Assembly (NCBI GenBank): GCA_029891345.1
Contig: CM057005.1
Span: 64,507,260 to 64,571,259, forward strand
Direction of reading: 5' to 3'
Length of the DNA: 64,000 nucleotides
Source of the DNA: Dryococelus australis
Lineage: Eukaryota > Arthropoda > Insecta > Phasmatodea > Phasmatidae
A program made the translations under genes and the position numbers. The notes under the pieces are model-generated. The model made no database searches. It was not told the origin of the DNA and saw nothing but the letters and a program-made list of their open reading frames with translations. Of the stretch, positions 13,201 through 24,859 are shown piece by piece (position 1 is the first letter of the stretch; every line of letters begins with the position of its first letter).

Positions 13201-13256
13201 TCTCTCCCCCCCCCCCCCCCCCAACTTACAATCCTAGTAACGCCACTGGGCTGGAG

Positions 13257-13830
13257 ATTACTTAAAATACTATACGTTCGGGGGAGCATTTTTAACTACA
13301 TCCACTACCTTACTGAGTGCCACGTTAGTATATTGTAATTGTCCCAACTTGAGAAGTATCCAGAGGCTGATGAAGTACGCAGAGTTGCTGCGGTCGGCAC
13401 AGCAGGCTTCTTGGGACGTCCATCTCGGCCGGCGACACATGGAGAAAGACCTCTGTCGCCAGCTCTGCATTGTCCTCATATCGGCGTGGCATAACGCAAC
13501 ATGGCCTGATTCCCTGGCTGGTAGAGAGGATTCCTGCTTACCGGGGTTTGGACAATACGAGTCCCATTGGGGAAACTGACTGCCTTGATTACCGCTCGTA
13601 GGTGATAGCGTGTTCAGGCAGGCCGTTGAATTATGGCCTGTTCACGCTATCATAAAAATTTATTTACTGAGATACGCGTATTCGTACAAACCACTTTTTC
13701 ACGGAAAATATTTAATTAGGGCTATATAGCCCTTCTAACAGTGGCTTTTTAAGTTTATCCAGGGCTCTGAAAAAAATATTAATTTATAATTTAACATTTC
13801 TGCGTTTGAGGTGGGTTTACATCGAGGTAA
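13257..13830. other. Moderately G/C-rich intronic patch, no gene recognised
   Basis: 13340-13600 is richer in G/C than its surroundings and has short ORFs on both strands (13349-13579 plus, 13270-13479 minus). Neither shows a domain or convincing splice sites. A segment at 13662-13710 (ATACGCGTATTCG) recurs at 53606-53650. Confidence 0.35.
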
Positions 13831-14283
13831 AGGCTGTTCATGGTAAAGTGAGCACTTTAGAAATCAACCTTTGAACAATGTCACCGCCGCTATCTGAAAT
13901 GTATTTTAATAGTCGCGTTGAGTGGCATGCGCGTAGTAAAGTTGGTAACGATGGACGGAAAGTAATCCCGTGATTTAATGTTGAGTTAGAAATGTTATGT
14001 AAATATTTGTGAATTGTGAAAAGAATTATTTCGCTTTCTGTTATATATATATATATATATATATAATCACACACACACACACACACAAAGTTTAAGAATG
14101 AGCAAATGTGTGAAATATTTATTTTCGGAATAATTTCACCGTTTCACTTGACCGAGGCATGAATAAAGTAATGAGGCCCATCACAATGTTAATTTTACGT
14201 ATGGGTGAAGAATACACAATGTGCATACAATTAGATCTTAAGCAGGGCTTCCAAAAGTGCTCAGTTTACCGTGAACCGCTTGT
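13831..14283 (+). mobile_element. MITE family A, copy 5, with internal microsatellite
   Basis: The left end is AGGCTGTTCATGGTAAAGTG and the right end AGTTTACCGTGAACCGCTTGTA, with family A landmarks throughout. A (TA)n(CA)n tract at 14042-14088 replaces the T-rich middle seen in other copies. Confidence 0.85.
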
Positions 14284-14297
14284 AACTGTTTGTGATG

Positions 14298-14427
14298 TCA
14301 TCCAACTTGCTCACGTGCGATATTTAGAACATGATTTCCTGATACTTCAGCAATCATATCGTAGTTGCTAGTTTTCCAAATCAAGTGGGGGCATTTTGTC
14401 GTATCGCATGCGACTAGCAAGTTGACC
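14298..14427. repeat. Small inverted repeat, about 130 bp
   Basis: CAACTTGCTCACGTGCGATA near 14304 pairs with the inverse of CAACTTGCTAGTCGCATGCG near 14402-14424. It could be a short foldback element; only one copy was seen. Confidence 0.4.
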
Positions 14428-15005
14428 AAAAAACGCGGTACTGATCAGTGATCATATTTTAGTTCAAATACAAGACCTGGAGTTCAGTGATGAAACAGTG
14501 CTTAGTTTAATTGAAGATTACAAGGAAAGAGGTGTGTTGTGGGGCTACAGACACAGTGATAACAAAAAAAAAAAAAAGTAGTAAAAAGAGACTTGTAGTT
14601 AGAACTAGTTCAAAAGTACGACGGAGTCATTGAAAACGTGAATAAAATATATATATATATATAATCTCCGCGTGGTTTTCTGTCGTCAACGTAAGAAGAT
14701 ATGCAGCAAAACAGTAGTTTGACTACGATGACCTGGTGTTCGTTCTGTGTGTGGACAATCCAAGGGAAAAAGTTTTTGATCGGAAGGGACCAGGTTAGTT
14801 AACATGCTCACGCACATACAGGGAGTAAAAAAAGTATTTGGACACATCCAATGAAGAGAGAATATTACGATATCATACGTTGTGTGTGTTCTTGTAATGA
14901 ACTTTCCCCTTATTTTGGTGACATTGGTATGCTCTTCAGTTGCCACCTTTGTAGTTTTCTTTCATCGCGCTTTAGGTTTAAATTGGATGAAAGTTATAAT
15001 GTTAA

Positions 15006-15318
15006 GGGGTATCAGAAACCCGCCATCTTGGATTTTCACTATTTTTCTGGTAAGTCTCGTTTAAGAGTGTTTAACGTAATTTTCCCCACGACATGGCGTA
15101 AATAATGGTTTCTAAAGCTGTATCCACCTATTTCAACATACCACGTTTTGTAATTATTGACTAGTGACTGTCGGCAAGAAATTATTCTGGCACTACATGC
15201 TTTAGAAAACCTGTATAGCATGCCCTATGCCTTGTCGACACCCAAAGTAAACTGTAATACCTGCGTGTGTAAGTTACGGCTAGAATTCCCCAAATCCAAG
15301 ATGGCGGGAACTGATGCT
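15006..15318. mobile_element. Nested MITE-like element with CCGCCATCTTGG ends
   Basis: TATCAGAAACCCGCCATC at the left pairs with the inverse at the right (CAAGATGGCGGGAACTGATG), giving inverted ends of about 25 bp around 310 bp. It lies inside the Tc1-like element and has no ORF. Confidence 0.65.
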
Positions 15319-15749
15319 TCTTGACCAAAGTTGAGCACAAAATATGTATTTGGGCAGCCCTGTTGGAACCTGTTAATAACGAATGCAATAAGTTGTCTTC
15401 CTATACATACTGGAACCGCTGAGGGTAGTCCGCACAGTGTAATGAATAATTGCACATCGCTTTAACCAAACATGTGAACAGGAATGGAGGTAAAAAGTAG
15501 AGAAACTACATTCAAAGAAATAACAATAATAATACAATTTTACAATGACTGTAAAAGTTACCGATAAATTTGCAGCATTGTCAGGAGAGCGTATTCTACA
15601 CAAAAAAAAAAAGAGTAAATTTTACTGCAACAAAAAATTACTATTTTTTTCTAGTAACATGAATCATGTTGCCACAACATTAGACCTATTTTCTGTGTAA
15701 TTTTACGTAAATAATAAATAATCATTTTAAAAAAAAAAATGTAGTCCGA

Positions 15750-16545
15750 AATAAACCACGATCAGGACGGTCAAGGCCCGCGATGAAAGCTACATTCGTC
15801 GGTCTGTGAAGGAAAACCAACAAGAATAAGCGCCAAGAAGTTGGCCACTTCGCTCGCTCAGGACTTAAAATAATGAATTTTACATCCCAAATAGTCCCAA
15901 ATATAGTTATAAAATCTGATTCCTAGGATGTATAGTAATAATAAAGCTACATATATCTGAAGCAAACAGGAAGAAGTCAAAAATGAACCTTTGAAATTTC
16001 AGCAAAATGTTATTTTCTCAGATAAAGTCAAGATAGCCCTGTATGGAAGTGATGGGCATCAGCATCTATGGCGAAATAAGAATGAAGCATTCGAAAAACA
16101 GAACATTGCTCCAACTGTGAAACATGAAGGAAACTCAGTTATGGTTTGGAGTTGTGCGAGTGCTAATGGAGTGGTTAATATTGATGTTATAGACGTCATT
16201 ATAGAATGGAAGAAGTATCAACTATACTAAGGATCAATTTATAGGAAAATGCACAGAAACTATGGTTGGGTGGCAGTTGGATGTTCCGGAAAGATATCAA
16301 TCCTGAACACGGGAGAATATACATGTCCGACCGTGTATCATTTATCAAAGACCTCGAAACTCTACCCCAATCACCGGATTTCAATCTGAAGAGAAACTGT
16401 GATGTTATCTAAAGAAAAATGCATTGATACGCTAATCCTCCGACAGAAGAAAATGATGTGCGTCCAAGTCGAGTGGGCACAACTGGACGTCAGCATGTGC
16501 TAGAAGTACAAAAATTCGATGCCAACACATTCAACCCGTAATTGC
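15750..16545 (+). pseudogene. Tc1-like transposase pseudogene
   Basis: Fragments in several frames resemble Tc1 transposases: KPRSGRSR near 15755, QQNVIFSDKVK at about 16000-16035 (the first catalytic D region), KHEGNSVMVWSCASANG at 16120-16170, and MSDRVSFIKDLETLPQSPDF near 16320-16380. The usual NPIE motif is lost (PDFNLKR instead), so the third catalytic acid is missing. Stops and frame shifts are frequent. Confidence 0.82.
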
Positions 16546-16859
16546 AGCCAAAAGCTATCTATCAGACAAGGTATCGAATTGGACATTTGTGTTCTTTGTG
16601 GGTGTTCATTTTTGTTTACTTTTATTCATCCAAATACTTATTTTGTCGCCAAGGGGGTACTTACTCGGTTTATTTTTGTTTTATTATGGATATACCATAT
16701 GGTTAACATGGATATAAGCAAATGAAGCCTATTATGACCGTATCGAACTGCATAATGCATGCTATGAGATCACGTACATTATTTAGGTAATATAAGCATT
16801 TTTATTTTTTGTTAAAGGCATCCAAATATTTCCTTTACTTGCTGTAAATACTAAATCCC

Positions 16860-16911
16860 GGATCTTAAGTAGGGCTTTCAAACGTGCTCATTTTATCGCG
16901 AACAGCTTACT
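16860..16911 (+). repeat. MITE family A, right-end fragment
   Basis: GATCTTAAGTAGGGCTTTCA then ACGTGCTCATTTTATCGCG and AACAGCTTA match only the last 50 bp of family A. It starts 14 bp after the Tc1-like element ends, so the Tc1-like element may have inserted into this MITE. Confidence 0.65.
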
Positions 16912-17219
16912 GTGCGTGGGGGCGCTTGGAGGACTCTAGAACATTGCGACTGGCGGGACATGGATTGAACTGACGTGGGACTGAATGGAAGCGTAATACT
17001 GATTTGATTGTAAATATTCGAACTGTCAAATATGGACGCATAAATTATAAAAATTTTCCTTTAATTATTGTATCCTTTAAGAAATTGTACGCCAATATCA
17101 TTTGAAATCCGAATGGAAAAAGGAGGGAAATAAAAACATGTGACGTAACACTCCGTTACAGCGACCGTATTCTCCGTTTATTTCTCACTCCTTCAGTTAT
17201 CACCGTAAATTCTTTGTCG
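16912..17219. other. No feature recognised
   Basis: Short intronic stretch with no repeat partner or exon seen. Confidence 0.4.
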
Positions 17220-18240
17220 TGGAAGAGACTCGGTTAAAAACACTCCTGATAGTGCGATGTTTTTACTTTCCAGCTATATCTGCAACAGATAATGTAGTTG
17301 CCTTAATGTTGAACAGTTCGTCGCATGCGACCTGGCCGTCAAGGAAGTTGTATACAGGACGTTGCAAAATTGCATGTCAATACTTCGGGGAAACATTCCT
17401 CGCATCTGGAGGATGAAAAAATGTTATATGAACATAGTTCCGCAGACGCTTCGTTTCTTTACCACAGCTCGTAATATATAACTTACAGTGTATGGCCCAC
17501 GGGCTGGATCTTGTTACTGTGCAAATGCCATCGCAGCTGTAATTGGCAGCCCCACACCAGCCTCCAAGGATCCCTGGTTTGAATCCACTGGACTTTTAAT
17601 TGTAGGGACATTTAAAAGCCTTTGTGTATGCAACCCCAGTGGACAATGTGGCCACCCTCCATATCCGTATTGTGGCAGTTTGGGAAACAATCAGGAATTC
17701 TCCAGGGTGATAATCAACTCATCCGGGTGTCCATACAATAGCGGATTTGTGCATATGTTCGTGCTGATGGAGTGCATTTTAAGCATTTTCTTTAGTGCCG
17801 ACGATAAGCTTTCACGCATGTTTAACTAATTCGTGTGCATTTCCTACTGTTCTAGGTGTAGTGCCTTAGTGTGAGGTGTCGTGTATCACGCGAACGAACG
17901 CTGCAGTGGCATTCCACAGAAACGTGATCCATTCCGCGGCTCATACACTGTACGTTATGTATTACGGGCTGTAGTAAAGAATCAAAACGTTTGCGGACCT
18001 ATGTTCGCATAACATATTTTCATCCTTCAGATGTGAGGAGTGTTTCCCCGAAGTATTGACATGCAATTTTGCAACATTCTGAATGCGAGTGTGATTGCGT
18101 GCGACAGAATGATCGTTTGCTTCTTGTAGCAGAGATAGGGTTTATTCTGCTCAGGTTAGAAACAAAACGATATTTCTTATGGGAATGTAGTTCATAGGGA
18201 ACATTTTCTCTGCCGCTAAGTGCGCAGTGTTCCAAAAGGT
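17220..18240. repeat. Long inverted repeat, about 1 kb
   Basis: The left arm (about 17220-17490) and the inverse of the right arm (about 17958-18240) align best over 17350-17490. Shared landmarks are TTGCAAAATTGCATGTCAAT, ACTTCGGGGAAACA and GTCCGCA/TTCCGCA with ACG. The inverted arms flank about 470 bp of loop. A 113-codon ORF (17488-17829) in the loop has no recognised domain. It may be a foldback transposon or two opposed copies of one repeat; transcribed, it would form a long hairpin. Confidence 0.75.
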
Positions 18241-19896
18241 AACTTTTAATTACAATTTTTAGCTACGTAAAGTATAAAAGAGAAATATTTTACTTGCTTA
18301 CGAAGTTATATTATATTGGATTTATTATTATTATTATCCGGTATTTTAACGTGGGAAATAGAGAAAATTTGGTACACATGCGACACTGGCGCTTTTTTTT
18401 GCCAAACGTGTAACATTGATCTGCCTGTAGCAGAAGTAACCTTCGCAGAGGGTTGCTTCGGAGGTATGTAGATTCACATTTACGCCCACCACGCCAAACA
18501 GACACAGCGGACAAAAGCAATGGCTTTTCACATGTAAACTGATTCTTTGCATTGTTGTTTAGTCGGTAGCTCAAGGAGTGGTGAACCATATCTAGACGCT
18601 GAGATGTTTGTTTTTCTACGCTACTGATTTCATTGTAGTACGAAGTTTACTATTGAATTATATTAAGTGTTTATAAATTGGTTTTATAGTTCCAAGAAAA
18701 AACTTTTATAACTACCTTTCGGTTATTTACTAAACTAAATTTGTTTCAAATTTTTTTTAGTAAATTTGACATTTGGATTTGCATATTTCATGATAAATAC
18801 ATACAGGGTTATTCGGTTAAGATGTTTACCCCAAACATATTCCGTTAAGATATCGAAATTTCGATTTAGATTTCGTAAACGGCACTACGAGGCTCATAAG
18901 ACACCGCCTATGCCTATTTCGAGATGTAATTAATTACTGCGATAACGATATCATCGTTGGCTTTTTAAATGAGAACATGCCTATTTCTCCCAATAACGTA
19001 ACATGTTATTAAGCGGCAGTTTAGTGACGTGATTATTTTGAAACTCCGACGAACGCTTTTCGAGATACAAAGGTGTTTTCATAGGTGTGTGCATTTGACG
19101 GTAGCTGTGACGAGATAAGTTGCGTCATTCACTGCGAGTTGTTACATTGGCGTGTACTGGTAACAGACACGATTGCTCGGTGTAGTAATTTTAATCAAGC
19201 TATGAACATCAAACTAAACAAGTTTTCGCATGCGTTCGAGACCTGTGTCACTGCGTCGCGGCACCTGTGTTATGAACACTCCTTTACTGTTCAGTCAGAA
19301 ATGATCCACGCTTCTATACTGTCAGTGTAATTTTCCGAATTCCTACCGACTGCGTCACAGATATGCCTGGCACAATACGCCTGCTCTTCAACTTTTAAGT
19401 TAAGTGTGTAACCCCCCCCCCATCTACATGCAGGTGTAAGACCCATTCTACAATTCACGGATGCTGAATAATACGGCCACGGGAACACAAACGGAACGGG
19501 TAGACGAATCTGGATGAATTTTAGTTATTTTACATTACCTATTGCATGTTACTGATGCAAGTTTTTAAATGTAAACCCGTCATTTTATATTTTTCCACCT
19601 AGTTTAACACTCCGTAAATACTACTGCCAAACAATGCTCACGTGTTTATTAAAACTGCAATTATATTAACCACTGCTAGTCCATGCCCGCGTGGCCTTGT
19701 ATTTCACTATGGGAACGAACACGAATGTCTGCAAACAATACTGTATTCCTGTTGGCAACGTGGATTCGCAGACACGGGCTAGTTAGCAGTTGCCCAGCTT
19801 TGCTACGTGCTCGCACGTTGTCCGCGCACGCGCGCGTCCTGTTGTAGATTGAACATGGAGCGTGTCGCTTGCTCCGTTTCCGTGATACGTAGCCGG
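18241..19896. other. No gene recognised
   Basis: Contains a possible transposon terminus at 18802 (ACATACAGGGTTATTCGG) without a visible partner, a 10-C tract at 19412, and a CpG-richer stretch from about 19680 that leads into the next element. Confidence 0.4.
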
Positions 19897-20430
19897 GTCT
19901 GAAGCCCTCTTCACAATAGCGCGAAACGATGTGACGCCACACCGTTCAGATTGCTCGCGACAAGTGTGACATGCCGCGGAGGCGATATCGTTGATTACGT
20001 TAGAGAAAGCACCCAAATAGGAGCAAGAAAACTAACTACTGTCGCGTTTGTAAACAAGGGAAAGGGAACGAAAAGCCTGATATTAAAGTTGTTTTTATTT
20101 TATTTCTTATTACTGCGCATCTTGCATTTTTGAACATAGTTTTAAAAACTGGTGGGATATTGCTTTCGAGTCTTGGAGAACTTCTGATTCAAGACTCTAG
20201 CCAGGTATACTGTAATTAGATGCACAAATATAAGGCCTGGATGGAAATAGCTAGCATTTTGTGTGTCCAATGTATGTTTTATGGTACCATACAGCTTCTT
20301 AAAATACTGCTAAAACAGTGTTGTCTTGTGTGTGGTCAAATATCACCGGCAGATGGCAGGTAGCTAACAATTTTTTTTCCACCCAGTTGTATTGCGTCGC
20401 GTCGCGCTATTGTGAAGAGGGCCTTCAGCC
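19897..20430. mobile_element. MITE with CCCTCTTCACAATAGCGCG ends
   Basis: GTCTGAAG with CCCTCTTCACAATAGCGCG (19898-19922) is matched by the inverse at 20408-20430, giving inverted ends of about 28 bp around 534 bp. The left part is CpG-rich. A related CACAATAGCGCGA occurs alone at 22627. No transposase found. Confidence 0.7.
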
Positions 20431-20773
20431 TGTTGCCTGTTTTGAAAGCAGTGAGAATGTGGTATAGGGAAATACATGGGAAATCGGTTTTTTGGTGTTC
20501 CTGTTGAAGATAGATACAGTATATAGTGTACCATCTGGGACTTTCTTGAGCAGAAAAATACGTGCTTCTTTCATATCGAAGCCTTCTGTGGCATTAATGT
20601 ATAGCCTATTTCCTGGAAATATCAGACAACTTAATTAAATAAAAGGTTACTAAAAATAAATTCTTATATTTGCGTCGGTACGGAGCTTGAGTGTATAATT
20701 TCTTACACCCAGGATTTAGTTTCAAGTTATTATCTTCAAAATTGGCTTCGAAAACCCGTATGTAATTTGCAAT
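20431..20773. other. No feature recognised
   Basis: A/T-rich spacer between two transposons. Confidence 0.4.
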
Positions 20774-22143
20774 TACAGGAATGGACGTAAGTATTCGTAC
20801 AGTAAAACATGTTACAGTAAGTGACGTATAACTCGAGTAATATTTCGTGTGCATTATATATTCCCCCCTGGGTAACATCTATGAGATATCCCATAATACC
20901 ACAGATCAGCCACACGTGCAAGACCGTATTTGTATGTGAAAACGAGAGATGTGTACGTCGTAACATCCAGTTCTTCCAGGACAGAAGTATTTGTACACTA
21001 GACAGTGAACAAGGAAACAACGGACAAACTAGTTGTCTACAACACCCAGTGTCTCTCAGGTGTTGACTGCGTGTTAAACAAGCTGTATTGAGTGACTGGT
21101 GTGATACAAGTGGTTCAGATGGGTCGCAAAGGAAAGGAAAGTACAGTGGAAAATGAGGCGGCTGATTGTCTCATTAACGCGTAAAGGGAGATCGTATTCC
21201 GAAATTACAAACGTCGTTGGGATAAGTCGTTAGACTGCCGAGTATAACTAAGCGATTCAAAGAAACGAAGTTGCTAATGAACAAAAAAAAGAGTTGGTCT
21301 CCCACATCGTCTACATCTAGTGCGATAGCTGCTTATGTTAGAGAACAGTACAGAAAGCAAGTGACACCCCGAGGAATAGGGCGTCTCTTCAATCGTGCAG
21401 GATACAGAGCTAGGGTACCCAGGAAGAAGCCCTACATAAGCAAGAAGGGTCGGAAGAGCAGATTAGAGTTCGCAAACGCTTGTGTAGGAAAGGACCTAGA
21501 TTTCTGGAACAGCGTTGTTTTCTCGGACGAAAGTAAATTCAACCTGTTTCATAACAATGGCCGTGCTTTGGTTTCGAGGAGGCCCAATACTGCTCTTGAC
21601 ATCCAGAATCTTCAAGCTACCGTGAAGCATGGTGAAGATGTTGTTATGCTCTGGGGATGTATGGCCGCGTCTGGTGTCGGGGGACTGGTTTTCTTTGAGG
21701 GCACTATGGACAGATATACTTCTTTACGTATTCTGAAGGAGAGTGTAGAGAAACTGGGTTTGGGAAACGATTACTATACTCCCAGCACGACAACGACCCC
21801 AAGCTTACAGCCGAGATTGTCCGACTATGGGTGCTTTATAATACGCCCCACACCCTAAAAACTCCAGCACAGTCCTCCGATCTCAATCCTATTGAACACT
21901 TCTGGAGTGAACTGGAAAGAAGAGTACGAAAACACCACATCTCTAATAAATCACAGCTGAAGGAATGGCATGATATCGGAGCAGAGACAACTGGAGATCT
22001 GGTGCACAGTATGAGCAAGAGACCAAGGGAAGTGATACACAGACGAGACAGGCACACCAAGTACTGAGGGACTGAAGTCGCCATTGTTTTTTGTTCGAGA
22101 AGATTACTGTTACGTGAGTGTACGAATACTTTTGTCCGGCGTA
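20774..22143 (+). mobile_element. Tc1/mariner element, about 1.37 kb, inactivated
   Basis: TA flanks at 20774 and 22142. The inner ends match as inverted repeats: left GGACGTAAGTATTCGTAC, right the inverse of GGACAAAAGTATTCGTAC. Size and TA flanks fit a Tc1 element. The transposase inside has frameshifts and stops. Confidence 0.88.
21119..22066 (+). pseudogene. Tc1-family transposase pseudogene, DD34E layout
   Basis: A helix-turn-helix block (RKGRSYSEITNVVGISR, frame of 21153) precedes the main block (21271-21858), which carries VVFSDESKFNLF with the first D. A frame shift near 21775 moves into the frame reading QHDNDPKL, then SSDLNPIEHFWSE (to 22066). Thirty-four residues separate the second D from the E, as in Tc1. 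Stops interrupt the DNA-binding part and three frames are needed, so it is not translatable as one protein. Confidence 0.92.
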
Positions 22144-22851
22144 AAACTCTTATTAAGAGAAGAAATATTTATTTTAGTGTATGAAGAACGTAACAATTCT
22201 ATCATTATTGTTTCCATACGTTCAAGTGATTAGTAATCTTCATGTATGTCAGAAGTGTTTGTTTGTTTGTATTGCGGGTTCTGCAAATATACTTTGGTTG
22301 TTTCCTAGTGGCTGTGCGAATACTCGCGTCCATGTCTGTAGTTCCCTATATCAATTTCTCAGCACTTTCAAACCAGGCAACAGACTTGAAGGCCTGTGGG
22401 TGTGAGGGCCTTGGTAGTATCACTATTGCCCCAGCTCGCGTATGAGCATCTGGGTTAAGGGAGTAGCAGGAGGTGGAGCCCGCATGCATCATCGCCGTGT
22501 AGTCAAAACGAAAACTTGCCGGGGGTCGTTCTCTGTTCCAGCCCGCATACCCACAAGCCATCGTAGCGATACGAGGGATCCCGGTGACTTTCAAGCTGTC
22601 TTGCGACCCGGCACGTAATGCTGTAATCACAATAGCGCGACATATGCGAACGGCGCGATAACTAGGTTTTATCGCCTTGTGATCAATGGTTTCTTGCTTG
22701 TACATACTAACCTCTTTTACGATGGTCATTAATGTCCCCATTATATTCTTATTATGCAGTCCTTTCAAAAATTTATTTCCGTGTCCTCTGGTACTGTTAA
22801 CATGAAAATACGGCTGTAATTACATCTGGCCATTTAAATGCTTTGCTTTGC
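22144..22851. other. No gene recognised
   Basis: Includes a 140-codon minus-strand ORF (22346-22768) in a G/C-richer patch. It has no recognisable domain and no splice or promoter context, so I do not call it a gene. Confidence 0.4.
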
Positions 22852-23500
22852 TTATTAATACAGTCTTTAAATTTGCAGCCATAGTGGGAGGTAACCCAGA
22901 AAATCCCATAATAACAAAATCGGGTGATACAGTTTGGCATTGCAGCTCCGAATCCATCGTCTACATTCAAAATTCAATTACACCACTCGATTGCCAAAGT
23001 ATCAAAGAATATGTTACGTTATGTGAGAACTGGGAAGTAATACGCCGGGGGGGGGGGGGGGAGCGCAATTATGAGTTAGTTTCGCCGCGTCTCATAACGT
23101 CCGCGTAGTATAACTTTTGACCAGGAGAAGCTACGACGCTCGTTTAAGTTTCAATCGACAGCTCTTGTCAAGATCAATCGATTGCGTGTATAAAAGCATT
23201 TGTTTGGCTTGGTTATGGTCAAATTGTAAGCGTATTTATGTAAAAAAAAATTAAGAAAACAACTCAATTTCGGCCTATACTCGTCAAAAAACCAAGTCGA
23301 AATACAGAAATCGTATACGGTTGGAAAGAGAATCTCAAAATCAATCCAGTGATGCCCATAAAATCCCATATTACCGCGTGAAGCGGTGCCAGGAACGTAA
23401 AATAAACATCACGGCGCCCGAGCGCGTCAACGTAGATGTATTCTTGCAAAACAAACAGCCGTGTCCCCATCACAGCCAAGCCCAATTTTTTTCTCACCGA
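22852..23500 (+). repeat. Repeat family F, copy 1, about 650 bp
   Basis: Matches 44530-45195 in inverse orientation over its whole length (CCATAGTGGGA, CAATTACACCACTCGATTGC, CGCGTCTCATAA, CGATTGCGTGTATAAAA, GTGAAGCGGTGCC). Both copies hold a long G/C homopolymer at the same internal place (15 G at 23047 here, 18 C at 44971). I recognise neither termini nor a protein, though both strands keep short similar frames around TRLFVLQE and RVKRC. Confidence 0.8.
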
Positions 23501-24620
23501 CCTTCTTGGAGTAGGTTAGCTAGTAAGCATAGGACGCTTTGAGTAAAGTCTAAAACCTTATTGCACACACCGAGATGAGAAAGGTTTCTTACGACTTGTG
23601 GCTGAGTATTTCATGCTGACATTGCAAAGTTATTTTATTTGTAATTTTAGTGGTTTTCAGAAGATTCCAATAACTTATTTTACCAGAAATAACGTCGCAA
23701 ACACTAAAACATGTCAAAATCCGATAAATAATTAGTAAATTCGCATCATAACACACGAATAAATTCATGTTCTGTGTTTAGAAATTATTCAGGTAGATAG
23801 ATACTTGTGTAACGAACGTATGATTTGAAGCAGGAAGTTGCTGGTATTTATGACGTATGCAAAATAAACAGTATGAGATTATAACAAGAAGTCATTCCTA
23901 GTGCATTATTTATAGCATGTCAATAACATAGTAAAAGTATCATACCCGCGATATTTATAATACTGAAGTGCCCTTTTGTCAGTGAATTGTAAGAAAAATT
24001 TTTTATACTATATCTAGTTTTTTATTTGTATGTATGTACCCAGTCGTATTAAATTAAGGAACACATTTATGTAGTTAGATTTACTGGAATCGACAGTGTG
24101 CTAAAAAAAAAAAAAAATGTAAGGTGACTCGTGCACGCCGGTACAACATATTTAGAATCTTTTGTCCCTCTGTTAACAAAGTCAAAGATTATAGCAATGA
24201 AAAACAATGGGTCGTGCGATTGTGTCCCACATTAACCTGGTTTTGCAGCCATTTCGCCGCTTCTATTTTTATGGCCGTAGTCATAAACAGGTTGGTTACA
24301 TAATTTCTTGTCCACTACGTGATCCAAACCTTTTGACCCCATTCATGTATATTATCGTGAGCAACCCGAGCTGTGCCGATCAACAAGATTTTCTTATCTC
24401 TCTGGAGGTTATATTTTTTTTCTGTGTAAGTTACGTCGGTAGTCGAACTAATTAAAGTCGGGCTATTCGCTCATAACCATCTCGCCTGCACAGTTTCAAA
24501 CTCTGAACTGCCGTTAATCTCCGCGATTTCGGTGAGGAGATTGTAAATGACACACGATTGATTTTTCATTGAAATTAGGAATTTCGACCTGAAGAGTCAG
24601 TTTGCGCATTCGCTTTCGTA
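23501..24620. other. No feature recognised
   Basis: A/T-rich intronic sequence with a poly-A tract near 24104. Confidence 0.45.
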
Positions 24621-24859
24621 TAAGCTGTTCACGGTAAAGTGAGCACTTTTTAAGGCCCTTATAAATTTTTCTTTTCATCCTATTTCCATATTCCTGCTGA
24701 TTTTTAATATAAACATTGCAATGTGACCAATAAACACAGTGTGTACATTTCACCGCCACCAAAATTTAATGCCTGAGGCTGCAATAAGATGTATTTATTA
24801 GTGGTTAATGCATGTTGGGAGGGCCTTAAAAAGTGCTTACTTCATCGTGAACAGCCTAT
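24621..24859 (+). mobile_element. MITE family B, copy 1, about 239 bp
   Basis: Left end TATAAGCTGTTCACGGTAAA with AGTGAGCACTTTTTAAGGCC; right end GGGCCTTAAAAAGTGC ending AACAGCCTATG. The inverted ends reach about 45 bp. Interior landmarks: ATAAACATTGCAATGTGACC, then ACAGTGTGTACATTTCACC. It has the same outer ends as family A but an unrelated interior. Confidence 0.87.

Larger units (their letters stand above)
9500..13248 (+). mobile_element. hAT transposon, full length but inactivated
   Basis: Terminal inverted repeats CAGTGGCGTCACTAGG (left) and the inverse of CAGTGGCGTTACTAGG (right) bound 3749 bp. They are flanked by GGCTAGAG (9492-9499) and GGCTGGAG (13249-13256), an 8-bp target duplication with one mismatch, as hAT elements make. 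Subterminal C tracts sit at both ends (9558-9579 and 13206-13222). The transposase inside (10172-12435) is broken by frameshifts and stops. A tRNA-like fragment at 13145-13200 lies within the right end. Confidence 0.93.
14817..16846 (+). mobile_element. Degenerate Tc1/mariner element, about 2.0 kb
   Basis: Ends flanked by TA: left CAGGGAGTAAAAAAAGTATT then TGGA, right the inverse of CAGCAAGTAAAGGAAATATT then TGGA, an imperfect repeat of about 26 bp. Transposase remnants lie at 15750-16545. The element is longer than a typical Tc1 because of sequence in its left part, which includes a nested MITE (15006-15318). Confidence 0.8.

Noticed and set aside
22346..22768. 140-codon minus-strand ORF
   Set aside because: No recognisable domain, no splice or promoter context; it lies in a slightly G/C-rich patch where long frames arise by chance.
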